A stretch of DNA of 49,105 bases from Bacteroidales bacterium (GCA_017539045.1 JAFYHS010000013.1:1-49105), one strand, 5' to 3'. Positions 17,878-26,019 are shown, numbered from the stretch's first letter. The notes: generated by a model not told the origin, from the letters alone. Made by a program: numbers and translations.

Positions 17878-18237
17878 ATGTACACATTAGTAGTAATTTT
17901 GATCCTGATTGTCAGTGTGTTATTAGGATTGATCGTTCTGGTTCAGAACTCAAAAGGTGGCGGTTTGGTGTCCAACTTCGGTGGTGCCAACCAGATGATG
18001 GGCGTTCGTCAGACGACCGATTTCCTTGAAAAAGCCACGTGGACGATGGCTGGCATCCTGGTGATGCTCTGCCTCATCTCGAGCGTCACGCTCCCCAAGG
18101 GCAGCAAAGAAGGCACCCCCAAGAGTGAAGTGGAAAGCGTTGTTCCCAACCTTCCCACCACTGAAGCTCCGGCTGCCACGATGGAAACTCCGGCTGAGGC
18201 TCCTGCCGAGACCCCTGCTGAAGCTCCGGCTGAATAA
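17878..18237 (+). CDS. secG: Preprotein translocase subunit SecG
   Basis: 119 residues with two membrane helices (LVVILILIVSVLLGLIVLV and WTMAGILVMLCLISSVTL) around the conserved SKGGGLVSNFGG loop, the SecG signature. SecG assists SecYE in protein export across the inner membrane. The C-terminal tail is a Pro/Ala/Glu/Thr low-complexity run (PAEAPAETPAEAPAE), as seen in other Bacteroidota SecG. Last gene of the pheT-led plus-strand block; a terminator follows. Confidence 0.95.
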   Translation: MYTLVVILILIVSVLLGLIVLVQNSKGGGLVSNFGGANQMMGVRQTTDFLEKATWTMAGILVMLCLISSVTLPKGSKEGTPKSEVESVVPNLPTTEAPAATMETPAEAPAETPAEAPAE

Positions 18238-18260
18238 AGACAGACAAATAGGACAATTGA

Positions 18261-18291
18261 AAAAAGGGATGGCATCAGCCATCCTTTTTTG
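18261..18291. terminator. Bidirectional terminator between secG and transposase
   Basis: Stem GGGATGGC / GCCATCCT with an ATCA loop, flanked by A5 and T6. It can end transcription of secG and of the converging transposase gene. Confidence 0.85.
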
Positions 18292-18292
18292 T

Positions 18293-18826
18293 TTAACGTT
18301 TTTTGTAAAACCGATCCATTTCCCATTTCATAGGATTGTTTTGGATATATTGGGCAATGTGGTTCATTTCCGTCCAATTCCGAATGATATGGTCATGATA
18401 ACGTGATTGCCATGCAAACGGGATGTCGTGTTCGATGGCGTATTTGGTGACAGCAGATTTAATACCACGCACCACCGATGCCAAATTCCCCGATTGCGGT
18501 CCAAACTGTAGGGACGCACCGCGTGCGTCCGTTTCACCGCGTGCGTCCGATTCATTTGTTTTATTCAATATTATGGGAACATTCGATGCGGACGCATTCG
18601 ATGCGTCCCTACAAGGGTCCGACAGGTCTGTAGGGACGCACCGCGTGCGTCCGCCATTCACGTTAGAATAAACAACAATTAGATGAACATGGTTAGGCAT
18701 AACAACAAACATTGGGATTTCCACATCATTCTGACGAATAATCGCCGTTTGTTCGATTTGTTTCACCGCCCATTCCCCAATTTCCGACAATTCCATCCGA
18801 CCATCAACCACGTCGCCAAAATACAT
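18293..18826 (-). CDS. REP-associated tyrosine transposase (RAYT), N-terminally shortened
   Basis: About 177 residues. The HUH motif is clear (MFVVMPNHVHLIVVY) and so is the catalytic tyrosine region (AWQSRYHDHIIRN), diagnostic of TnpA-REP/Y1 transposases, which nick single-stranded REP DNA. Intact relatives have an additional ~35-40 N-terminal residues (a YFVTICT-type strand); here a TGA at 18835-18833 closes the frame just above the start, so this copy is truncated or starts late. The segment between HUH and Tyr motifs (~60-100) is encoded by REP palindromes and reads as repetitive DAR/RGAS sequence. It sits alone, convergent to secG. Confidence 0.85.
   Translation of the reverse strand: MYFGDVVDGRMELSEIGEWAVKQIEQTAIIRQNDVEIPMFVVMPNHVHLIVVYSNVNGGRTRCVPTDLSDPCRDASNASASNVPIILNKTNESDARGETDARGASLQFGPQSGNLASVVRGIKSAVTKYAIEHDIPFAWQSRYHDHIIRNWTEMNHIAQYIQNNPMKWEMDRFYKKR
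18506..18653. repeat. Three REP palindromes inside the transposase gene
   Basis: GGACGCAC CGC GTGCGTCC occurs at 18512-18530 and 18634-18652, each preceded by CTGTAG, making a 26-base direct repeat (18506-18531 and 18628-18653). Between them GGACGCAT TCG ATGCGTCC (18590-18608) followed by CTACA is the same unit inverted. A half copy lies at 18539-18549. The alternating orientation is the arrangement of a BIME-type REP cluster. Confidence 0.88.
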
Positions 18827-18840
18827 CAAATGTCAAACCT

Positions 18841-19323
18841 TTACACTGTCTCCTCTAATACAATTCTGCCTTGCTTAAAATCGATGTTTTTCTTTCGAAA
18901 AAAGTCTCTTGCTCTCTCAATTGTAGAATTGCCTGTGTTTTTGGGATAACTTTGAGCCACAATCCGCGCCCATAACTTCTCTATCGTTTTATGTTTAAAA
19001 ACAGGCTCATCAATAGTGGCCTTGAGTTGTGTTACTGCATGGTCGACATCCTTTCCTTTAAGTTCGACAAAGACTTCTATCCATTTGTTTTGGGATGTAT
19101 TTGATTCAACCAGAACTAGTTTATCACATCTATCACCTTCCGTAATAATCTTTCCATCAATGGTGTAAACCGCACTTGGTTTGATTTCGGAAAACTTAAT
19201 TCTGTAAGTCTTTCCCTTTTCAGAAGTAGAGACAATCTTTCGTTCACTAAGAGGAGCATCCGCCTTGTATGACTTCAGATTGGTATTGATAATGGTTTCA
19301 ATCTCAGCTTCTTTCTTAGCCAT
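18841..19323 (-). CDS. Unknown protein with possible PD-(D/E)xK nuclease core
   Basis: 160 residues, not recognised as a named family. It overlaps the ATPase gene by 8 bases and is therefore its translational partner. Residues ~60-95 read GDRCDKLVLVESN ... WIEVFVELKGKDVDHAVTQL: a strand with Asp, then E-x-K on the next strand, followed by a helix with Q-L, which is the order of a PD-(D/E)xK nuclease core. The rest is mixed alpha/beta with a basic C-terminus. No signal peptide or membrane helix. AT-richer than neighbouring core genes. Role as toxin/effector nuclease of a two-gene module is inference. Confidence 0.6.
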   Translation of the reverse strand: MAKKEAEIETIINTNLKSYKADAPLSERKIVSTSEKGKTYRIKFSEIKPSAVYTIDGKIITEGDRCDKLVLVESNTSQNKWIEVFVELKGKDVDHAVTQLKATIDEPVFKHKTIEKLWARIVAQSYPKNTGNSTIERARDFFRKKNIDFKQGRIVLEETV

Positions 19324-20482
19324 AGATAATGTCGTTTAAGCGGTTTAATTCGTCCTCAGTTGTATCAGATACCGCATCAAGGAATTCTCCTTTAATCAGG
19401 CCAGTTTCTCTATCCATCATATTCTTCATTTGACCATCCTGCGTCACGAAATATGCTGAATAGTATTTTAGTGGAAGTATGCATTCTTCAGAAATAATAT
19501 TTATAGTTTCTTCTCTATTTTTAGCGAAAGCCTTTCTTGCTTTTAGGAGAACGTTCAATTGAGTCAAGATATAAGGACTGTGAGAAGTCATTACTACGTA
19601 TCCTGGGTATCCTGTCTTCTTCATAGCCATAGAAAACTGTGATATGATGTCACGCAACAACCTTGTTTGTAAGGTTGGGTAAAGATGTTGCTCTGGCTCT
19701 TCAATGAATAATTGAGGGTAATTATAGTAGTTTAATCGATTTGATCGGTTTTCTGAACTAAAATCAAGGTCTCTATCACTTTGAACCATACGAGGTGTTC
19801 GTCGAGAGGGCATCCCGGTGATATAGCATAAATAATGCACAAGCACAGATACAGGTACGGTGGATTGTATTCCACTGGAGGTGTGCTCAAGCAGCAAGGC
19901 GGTGTTTGTTTTTTGTAGTTTTACATAATCGTTGAAACCATCGTGATAATATTCCATGTCCTCGGCAAAAGCTAATTTTAATGGATTGTTTTTTGTAAAC
20001 ACAGTATTTGCTTCGGAAAACTCCATAGCACAGTTGAACATGGAGTCATACGATGACACTTTATACTTGTTGTCCAAGTTAGGTATGACAGACAGAAGGT
20101 TTCTTTCGGCTGGAATATAAGTGATTTTCGTATTATGACGCAAGCTGTTTTCTATCTTTGAGATTTTTGTTTTGGTATTAAGTCCTTTGTGGAAAATACT
20201 AACGACATCACTTGTGTATTCAACGTAGGGTTCTCCGTTTTTAAAATACTCGTCACTTAACTTATGAAATTCCTTAAGTTGTTTAATAAAGCCACCTTTA
20301 ACAATAATGTCGTCAAACTTTTGAAGCATGACTTTTTTTTCAATCCATCGACAAAAGCTTAAGACTTTCATAAAAGTGCTTTTCCCAACGCTTTGCTCTC
20401 CAATAATGAGCATAATGTTCGTTATCGGGATGTAGCCAGTGTCTTTCAGAGGGCCAATGTTTCTAATTCGCAGATGTGTCAT
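19316..20482 (-). CDS. AAA ATPase of the ABC/OLD-like (AAA_15/AAA_21) type
   Basis: 388 residues from the ATG at 20482 (MTHLRIRNIGPLKDTGYI). The earlier TTG at 20539 lies inside the -7 box, which decides the start. Walker A is GEQSVGKST (~residue 30), a signature-like TSSGIQS lies ~residue 220, Walker B is LFIEEPEQHLYP and the switch region is VVMTSHSPYIL. This is the SMC/OLD-type ATPase head common in phage-defence modules (Septu, PARIS, Gabija, retron partners), where it senses infection and controls a nuclease. Here the partner is the overlapping 160-residue gene. No TOPRIM domain is visible. Confidence 0.85.
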   Translation of the reverse strand: MTHLRIRNIGPLKDTGYIPITNIMLIIGEQSVGKSTFMKVLSFCRWIEKKVMLQKFDDIIVKGGFIKQLKEFHKLSDEYFKNGEPYVEYTSDVVSIFHKGLNTKTKISKIENSLRHNTKITYIPAERNLLSVIPNLDNKYKVSSYDSMFNCAMEFSEANTVFTKNNPLKLAFAEDMEYYHDGFNDYVKLQKTNTALLLEHTSSGIQSTVPVSVLVHYLCYITGMPSRRTPRMVQSDRDLDFSSENRSNRLNYYNYPQLFIEEPEQHLYPTLQTRLLRDIISQFSMAMKKTGYPGYVVMTSHSPYILTQLNVLLKARKAFAKNREETINIISEECILPLKYYSAYFVTQDGQMKNMMDRETGLIKGEFLDAVSDTTEDELNRLNDIIYG

Positions 20483-20536
20483 TTGGTGTTTGTTTACGTA
20501 TGTCCTTCTAGTTTTCGGAAAAACCTTTACAGATTG

Positions 20537-20544
20537 CAAAGTTA
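20537..20544 (-). promoter_or_regulatory. -7 box TAACTTTG of the ATPase gene
   Basis: TAACTTTG on the minus strand fits TAnnTTTG. It lies between the ATPase start (20482) and the end of the GIY-YIG gene (20567), so the two-gene ATPase module can be transcribed on its own. Confidence 0.6.
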
Positions 20545-20566
20545 CAAAAAAAGAATATAACAGGAT

Positions 20567-21586
20567 TTATTTCAACGTCTCAATTATCGCCGCAACATCC
20601 TCATCGTTAAGATTAAACCATTCTCCACGGACTCGTTGTTGGCAGTATACGGTATGCAGCGCTGATTCTATCGCTTCAGCAATTTTGCGTGTAGGAAACT
20701 TTTTGCAAGCGAGCATCTCTATTGATGGTTTCTCACTCTGCAAGGTCTTTTCTCGATATTCGGGCTTGTTGGAAATACCGATTTTATGATAGCCATTTGT
20801 GTTGTCTCGCATCAAATAAACATAGCACCAATTGAATTTGTATTCTACCGATGTCTTTAAGACCGTACGTTGTGGTAACTGGTAATTAGGAACTAGTTGT
20901 TTGATTACGTCAAAATGATTCTTGACGTATGCGCGAATTGCCTCGTCTAAATTAGAGTCTTCTGTTTTGATAGTTTCGGGGTGTCTTGAAACTCCTTTGT
21001 AGGTCACTCGATATGAAACCAAGGTCGAATTCAAAAAAGTTTCAACGTCTTCTTGATAGAGTACAAAAGAAGCTTCATAGTCATAATCTTTTATTGGCTT
21101 CATCGTAATTGGGAAGTCAATTATTCTCCCGTCCCCAAATAAGAAAGAGATACAATCACCGATTTGCAGTTTGTCGCTTTTGCAGAAACGAAATAGCATT
21201 TTGTCGTCGATGAAATCGATGCAAAAGCCATCTCCATAATCGAAATAAATCTTATCTGGGTTTATCCATTCAATTCTGCGGAGTCCAGTGTACGGATCTA
21301 TTTCTAAACTGGACCCTTCACAACAATATTCATAAGAGAAAAGATCCTGAATACTATCAAAAATATTAGCAAGAGGTTTTTTGAAAGGAATATTTGGGAA
21401 ATCGACATTATGTCGATGCCATCCTTGGTATAGATAACCATCGCAAGGAGATGTTATCTTGGTTTTTATTCGCTCAGAATAGTTGACAAAACATAATGTC
21501 TCATTTTCCCTAACAAAAGAATAGTCTTTGGCGATCCATTCGATGTCATCGTCAACAACATATTTTTCTATAAAGATAGTTTCCAT
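20567..21586 (-). CDS. GIY-YIG (T5orf172/MUG113-type) nuclease-domain protein
   Basis: 339 residues from ATG at 21586 (METIFIEKYVVDDD); an upstream GTG at 21631 lies above the -7 box and is rejected. The C-terminal ~90 residues carry the GIY-YIG pattern: CYVYLMRD and YHKIGIS as the two tyrosine strands, an arginine in EYREKTLQ, a glutamate in AIESALHTVY and the closing RGEWFNL, all as in T5orf172/MUG113 proteins. The N-terminal ~60 residues (KTKITSPCDGYLYQG) resemble a lipoyl/biotinyl-like beta domain without the modified lysine. The middle is unrecognised. It lies upstream of the ATPase module, in the same AT-rich island. Confidence 0.75.
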   Translation of the reverse strand: METIFIEKYVVDDDIEWIAKDYSFVRENETLCFVNYSERIKTKITSPCDGYLYQGWHRHNVDFPNIPFKKPLANIFDSIQDLFSYEYCCEGSSLEIDPYTGLRRIEWINPDKIYFDYGDGFCIDFIDDKMLFRFCKSDKLQIGDCISFLFGDGRIIDFPITMKPIKDYDYEASFVLYQEDVETFLNSTLVSYRVTYKGVSRHPETIKTEDSNLDEAIRAYVKNHFDVIKQLVPNYQLPQRTVLKTSVEYKFNWCYVYLMRDNTNGYHKIGISNKPEYREKTLQSEKPSIEMLACKKFPTRKIAEAIESALHTVYCQQRVRGEWFNLNDEDVAAIIETLK

Positions 21587-21606
21587 TGCAACTTGTTTTA
21601 TCACTG

Positions 21607-21614
21607 CAAAGATA
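21607..21614 (-). promoter_or_regulatory. -7 box TATCTTTG of the GIY-YIG gene
   Basis: TATCTTTG on the minus strand, 21 bases above the ATG at 21586 and directly after the nifJ terminator, so this gene starts an independent transcript. Confidence 0.65.
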
Positions 21615-21619
21615 CAAAA

Positions 21620-21652
21620 AAAACAGCGCACCCCAACGGGATGCGCTGTTTT
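21620..21652 (-). terminator. Intrinsic terminator of nifJ
   Basis: Perfect 11-bp stem AAAACAGCGCA / TGCGCTGTTTT with a loop that can pair further (CCC/GGG). On the minus strand it is followed by a run of T. It starts 18 bases after the nifJ stop. Confidence 0.85.
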
Positions 21653-21670
21653 CGTTTGAATCAGGGAAGA

Positions 21671-24600
21671 TTACTTCCCTTCGCTCAGCTTCTTGTAGCC
21701 TTCGTAGCGGAGCTTGGCGAACTGCTCGGTCTTGGCGAACAGTTCCTTGGCTTCCTCGGGGAAGGTCTTCACGAGCGAGTTGTAACGCACCTCACCCATG
21801 ATGAACTTCTGGAAGTCGGCCCAGTTGGGCTCCTTCGAATCCAAGTGGAAGCCGTTCTTGCCTTCCTCTTCCTCGGCGGGATTGAAGCGCCAGAGATGCC
21901 AGTAACCGCAGTCGACGGCGAGCTTCTCTTCCATCTGGGAGTGACCCATGCCGATCTTGATGCCGTGGTTGATACAAGGAGCATAGCAAATCACCAGCGA
22001 CGGGCCCGGATAAGCTTCAGCTTCCTTGATGGCCTTGAAGTACTGGGCTTGCGAAGCACCCATGGCGACCTGAGCCACATAGACGTAGCCGTAGCTCTTG
22101 GCAATCATGCCGAGGTCTTTCTTGCGGACCTTCTTACCAGAGGCAGCAAACTTGGCGACAGCACCGGCAGGCGTAGCCTTGGAGCTCTGACCACCCGTGT
22201 TCGAATAAACCTCGGTGTCGAGGACGAGGACGTTGACGTCTTCGCCACTGGCCAACACATGGTCGAGGCCACCGAAACCGATATCGTATGCCCAACCGTC
22301 ACCACCGAAGATCCACTGGCTCTTCTTGACCAGGTGGTCCTTCAGGTCGATGATCTGCTGGCAGTAGTCGCAGCCGCACTTCTCGCAAGCCTTGAGGATG
22401 CGAGGAGCCAGCTCGGCGGTCTTCACGCCATCCTCGCGGTTGTCGATCCACTCTTGGAAGAGGGCCTTCAATTCCTTCGTGCAGCACTTGCACTCAGCGA
22501 TGGCTTCCTTCATGATGCGTTCGACGCGGTCGCGCATCTTACGGGTAGCCGTGGCCATACCGAGACCGAACTCAGCGTTGTCCTCGAACAGGGAGTTGGC
22601 CCATGCCACACCCTTGCCCGTGCGGTTGTTCTTGCAGTAAGGCGTCGCAGGAGCGGAACCGCCGTAGATGGACGAGCAACCCGTAGCGTTGGCGACGAGC
22701 ATGCGCTCACCAAACAGCTGGGTGATGGTCTTGATATAAGGCGTCTCGCCGCAGCCGGCGCAGGCACCCGAGAACTCGAACAGCGGCTGTGCAAACTGGC
22801 TGTTCTTCACGTTGGCGTACTTGTCGATGAGTTCGTCCTTGTAGGTGACCTTCTTCTGACCGTACTCCCAGTTCTTGGCTTCGTCGAGTTGGCTTTCGAA
22901 CGGTTTCATCACCAAAGCCTTCTCCTTGGCGGGGCACACATCGGCGCAGTTGCCGCAGCCGGTGCAGTCCATGACGGAGACCTGCATGCGGAAGTGCATG
23001 CCAGCCATCTCCTTCGGCATCTTCATGTCGACGGTGGTCATGCCCTTAGGAGCCTTCTTCAGCTCGGCGTCGGTCATGACGACGGGACGGATGGCAGCGT
23101 GCGGGCACACCAGCGAGCACTGGTTGCACTGGATGCAGTTCTTGGAGTTCCACTCGGGGACGACGGTGGCGACGCCACGCTTCTCGTAAGCGGTGGTGCC
23201 AGCCGGGAAGGTACCGTCGACGATGTCCTTGAAGGCGCTCACGGGCAGGTCGTTACCACACTGGGCAACCATCGGGCGCATCACCTTATTAATAAACTCG
23301 GGATCGGCATCGTTGTGCTCGAAAACGAAATCGGTGGTGCAGTCGAGCTTGGCCCATTCAGCGGGGATCTCAACCTTGGTGATCTCGCCACCGCGGTCAA
23401 CGGCAGCGTAGTTCATATTGACAATATCCTCACCCTTCTTGCCGTAGCTCTTCACGATGAACTTCTTCATCTGCTCGACGGCCAGGTCGTAAGGAATGAC
23501 GCCCGAAATCTTGAAGAAGGCGCTCTGGAGGATGGTGTTGGTGCGGTTGCCCAGACCAATCTCAGCGGCGATCTTCGTGGCGTCGATGATATACATATTA
23601 ATATTATTGAGGGCCAGATACTTCTTCACGAAGTCGGGAAGATGCTTCTTGGTCTCAGCCACACTCCAAGGCGAGTTGTAGAGGAACGTGCCATTCTTCT
23701 TCAGGCCGCGGAGGCAGTCGTACTTCTTCAGGTAGCTCGGGACGTGGACAGCCACGAAGTCGGGCGTGCCGACGAGATAAGGAGCCAGGATGGGCTGGTC
23801 ACCGAAACGCAGGTGCGAGCAGGTGTAACCGCCTGACTTCTTGGAGTCGTAGTCGAAGTAAGCTTGGCTGTACTTGTTGGTGTTGTCGCCGATGATCTTG
23901 ATGGAGTTCTTGTTGGCACCCACGGTACCGTCGGCACCGAGGCCGTAGAACTTGGCTTCGAACGTGCCCTTCGGCAGGATGGAGATTTCCTTGCCAACGC
24001 GGAGCGAACGGTGCGTGACATCGTCCTTGATACCCACGGTGAACTGGTTCATCGGTTTGTCGGCAGCGAGGTTCTTGTAGACGGCCAGGATCTGAGCCGG
24101 TGTGGTGTCCTTTGAAGACAGACCGTAACGGCCACCGATGATCATAGGCTGCTTCTTGGCATCCTTGAAGGCTTCGACGACGTCGAGGTAGAGCGGATCG
24201 CCATTGGCACCGGGTTCCTTGGTGCGGTCGAGGACACAGATGCGCTTCACGGTCTTCGGCATGACATCCATCATGTACTTCACGCTGAAGGGACGATAGA
24301 GGTGCACGGTGATGAGGCCGAGCTTCTTGCCAGCCTTGTTCTCCTTGTCGATGACGGTCTTGATGACGTCGTTGATGGAGCCCATGGCGATGATGATGTC
24401 GGTAGCATCCTTGGCGCCGTAGTAGACGAACGGAGCATATTGACGGCCCGTGATCTTGGTCATCTGCTTCATGTACTTGGCCACGATGTCGGGCAGAGCG
24501 TCGTAATACTTGTTCTGCAGTTCGCGGGTCTGGAAGTAGATGTCGGGGTTCTGGGCGGTACCACGGGTTACCGGGTGCTCAGGATTGAGGGCGCGTTCGC

Positions 24601-25213
24601 GGTATTCCTTCAGGGCCTTTTGGTTGACGAGCTTACGGAGTTTCTCCATGTCGGCTGCTTCAACCTTTTGGATTTCGTGTGAGGTACGGAAGCCGTCGAA
24701 GAAGTGCACAAACGGCACGCGGCCTTCGATGGCGGCGAGGTGTGCCACAGGGGCGAGGTCCATGATCTCTTGGACGCTGCTGGTAGCCAGCATGGCGAAG
24801 CCCGTCTGGCGGCACGACATGACGTCGGCGTGGTCGCCAAAGATGGACAGGGCCTGGGCGGCGAGGGCACGAGCCGAGACGTGGAACACGCCAGGAAGCA
24901 ATTCACCGGCGATCTTGTACATATTAGGGATCATCAGCAACAGACCTTGAGAGGCCGTGTAGGTGGTGGTCAGGGCGCCAGCCTGCAGCGAGCCGTGGAC
25001 GGCACCTGCTGCACCGGCTTCGGATTGCATCTCAACCACTCTGACGGTCTCGCCAAAGATGTTCTTCTGACCTTTAGCGGCCCATTCATCGATATACTCG
25101 GCCATCGGCGACGACGGAGTGATAGGATAAATGGCGGCCACTTCACTGAACATGTAGGCAACGTGGGCAGCAGCCTGGTTACCGTCGCATGTCAAAAATT
25201 TCTTTTCTGCCAT
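21671..25213 (-). CDS. nifJ: Pyruvate:ferredoxin (flavodoxin) oxidoreductase
   Basis: 1180 residues, the full single-chain homodimeric PFOR. It oxidises pyruvate to acetyl-CoA and CO2 and reduces ferredoxin. The order is: N-terminal pyrimidine-binding domain (YPITPSSPMAEYIDEWA), domain II, a ferredoxin-like domain with two [4Fe-4S] motifs (CIQCNQCSLVCPHAAI and CTGCGNCADVCPAKEKAL), then the proximal cluster and thiamine-diphosphate domain (CAGCGETPY, GDGWAYDIGFGGLDHVL, EVYSNTGGQSSKAT). All expected cysteines are present. ATG start at 25213. Single-gene transcript with its own promoter and terminator; central to anaerobic pyruvate use, downstream of SdaA. Confidence 0.97.
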   Translation of the reverse strand: MAEKKFLTCDGNQAAAHVAYMFSEVAAIYPITPSSPMAEYIDEWAAKGQKNIFGETVRVVEMQSEAGAAGAVHGSLQAGALTTTYTASQGLLLMIPNMYKIAGELLPGVFHVSARALAAQALSIFGDHADVMSCRQTGFAMLATSSVQEIMDLAPVAHLAAIEGRVPFVHFFDGFRTSHEIQKVEAADMEKLRKLVNQKALKEYRERALNPEHPVTRGTAQNPDIYFQTRELQNKYYDALPDIVAKYMKQMTKITGRQYAPFVYYGAKDATDIIIAMGSINDVIKTVIDKENKAGKKLGLITVHLYRPFSVKYMMDVMPKTVKRICVLDRTKEPGANGDPLYLDVVEAFKDAKKQPMIIGGRYGLSSKDTTPAQILAVYKNLAADKPMNQFTVGIKDDVTHRSLRVGKEISILPKGTFEAKFYGLGADGTVGANKNSIKIIGDNTNKYSQAYFDYDSKKSGGYTCSHLRFGDQPILAPYLVGTPDFVAVHVPSYLKKYDCLRGLKKNGTFLYNSPWSVAETKKHLPDFVKKYLALNNINMYIIDATKIAAEIGLGNRTNTILQSAFFKISGVIPYDLAVEQMKKFIVKSYGKKGEDIVNMNYAAVDRGGEITKVEIPAEWAKLDCTTDFVFEHNDADPEFINKVMRPMVAQCGNDLPVSAFKDIVDGTFPAGTTAYEKRGVATVVPEWNSKNCIQCNQCSLVCPHAAIRPVVMTDAELKKAPKGMTTVDMKMPKEMAGMHFRMQVSVMDCTGCGNCADVCPAKEKALVMKPFESQLDEAKNWEYGQKKVTYKDELIDKYANVKNSQFAQPLFEFSGACAGCGETPYIKTITQLFGERMLVANATGCSSIYGGSAPATPYCKNNRTGKGVAWANSLFEDNAEFGLGMATATRKMRDRVERIMKEAIAECKCCTKELKALFQEWIDNREDGVKTAELAPRILKACEKCGCDYCQQIIDLKDHLVKKSQWIFGGDGWAYDIGFGGLDHVLASGEDVNVLVLDTEVYSNTGGQSSKATPAGAVAKFAASGKKVRKKDLGMIAKSYGYVYVAQVAMGASQAQYFKAIKEAEAYPGPSLVICYAPCINHGIKIGMGHSQMEEKLAVDCGYWHLWRFNPAEEEEGKNGFHLDSKEPNWADFQKFIMGEVRYNSLVKTFPEEAKELFAKTEQFAKLRYEGYKKLSEGK

Positions 25214-25270
25214 TTCTATTCTTGTTTAGTAATGAATTATTGTGTTGTTTTGTTCGTAGAAATTTGGCCG

Positions 25271-25278
25271 CAAAATTA
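25271..25278 (-). promoter_or_regulatory. -7 box TAATTTTG of nifJ
   Basis: TAATTTTG on the minus strand, 57 bases above the nifJ ATG. A TTTG upstream (25291-25294) is at 12 bases, closer than the usual 19-20. Confidence 0.6.
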
Positions 25279-25342
25279 GATATTCCCCGCCAAATAAACA
25301 ACCTTATTATAAAAAAGATTTTTTTCGTAAAAAATAACATTT

Positions 25343-25375
25343 TTTGTGGCCGTATTGAAATTATTTGTATTTTTG
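25343..25375 (+). promoter_or_regulatory. Promoter of the Cys/Met-rich lipoprotein gene
   Basis: TTTG (25343-25346) and TATTTTTG (25368-25375) separated by 21 bases, on the plus strand, divergent from the nifJ promoter and 52 bases before the ATG at 25428. Confidence 0.65.
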
Positions 25376-25427
25376 CGCGCTCAAATGAGACAAAAATTCA
25401 TTAACAATAACTCTAAACCAATTAAAA

Positions 25428-25904
25428 ATGAAGAAATTATTTCTTACTCTCGGTTTGGCCAGCCTCTTCATGGTGGCCTGCAACAACACTCCTAAGCAAG
25501 AAGAAGCCGTCGCCGAGCCGGCTGAGGAGCAGACTGAAGTTGTCGAAGAAAAGCAAGAGTGCCCCATGCACGCTCTGAAAGATGAGTATGCCAAGTGGGA
25601 CGAGATGACTGACGAAGCCAAGGCTGAACTCAACCAGAAGGCTGCCACTCTCTTCAACGAGATGGATGCCAAGATGGAAGAAATGAAGGCTGCCGGCGAG
25701 GAAGTCTGCAAAGAAATGGCCGAAATGACCGAAGAACAGAAGGCTGAATGCGAAGCCAAATGCGCTGAGATGAAGGCCGCCTGGGAAAACTTCGCCAACA
25801 TGACCGTTGACGAACAGAAGGAACTCATCATGAAGCGCCTCGAAGGCTGCGAAGGTGAGAAGCCTTGCTGCAAGCAAGAAGCCGCTGAGACTCCTGCTGA
25901 ATAA
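25428..25904 (+). CDS. Cys-, Met- and Glu-rich small lipoprotein, possible metal binder
   Basis: 158 residues. The signal peptide ends in a lipobox (LASLFMVACNNT), so the mature protein is a lipid-anchored envelope protein. After an acidic linker the rest is predicted helical and highly charged. It has regularly spaced Met (MEEMKAAGEEVCKEMAEM) and Cys (ECPMHAL, AECEAKCAEM, GCEGEKPCCKQ). The CPMH tetrapeptide is also the start of the heavy-metal-binding domain of copper transporters, but the full motif is not present. No named family is recognised. Divergent from nifJ, with its own promoter and terminator. Metal or redox sensing is inference. Confidence 0.7.
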   Translation: MKKLFLTLGLASLFMVACNNTPKQEEAVAEPAEEQTEVVEEKQECPMHALKDEYAKWDEMTDEAKAELNQKAATLFNEMDAKMEEMKAAGEEVCKEMAEMTEEQKAECEAKCAEMKAAWENFANMTVDEQKELIMKRLEGCEGEKPCCKQEAAETPAE

Positions 25905-25924
25905 CTTAGAAACAAAACCAAACG

Positions 25925-25952
25925 AAAAAGAGGGCTGAAAAGTCCTCTTTTT
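25925..25952 (+). terminator. Terminator after the lipoprotein gene
   Basis: AAAAAGAGGGCT / AGTCCTCTTTTT stem (12 bp with one G-T pair) and a GAAA tetraloop, followed by more T. Confidence 0.85.
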
Positions 25953-25988
25953 TTGTTTATTTTCCGCCTCCCCTATTCCTATTTTTTG

Positions 25989-25996
25989 TATTTTTG
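25989..25996 (+). promoter_or_regulatory. -7 box TATTTTTG of ruvA-sprA operon
   Basis: TATTTTTG lies 24 bases before the ruvA ATG. No separate strong promoter is seen before sprA, so sprA is probably read from here. Confidence 0.65.
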
Positions 25997-26019
25997 CAGT
26001 TTAAACCAAACTGCGCCAA

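Noticed and set aside
21593-23836. Plus-strand open frame of 747 codons across nifJ
   Set aside because: It lies wholly antisense to the conserved PFOR coding sequence; such long open shadows arise from the GC-rich codon usage of the real gene and the translation has no recognisable domain.
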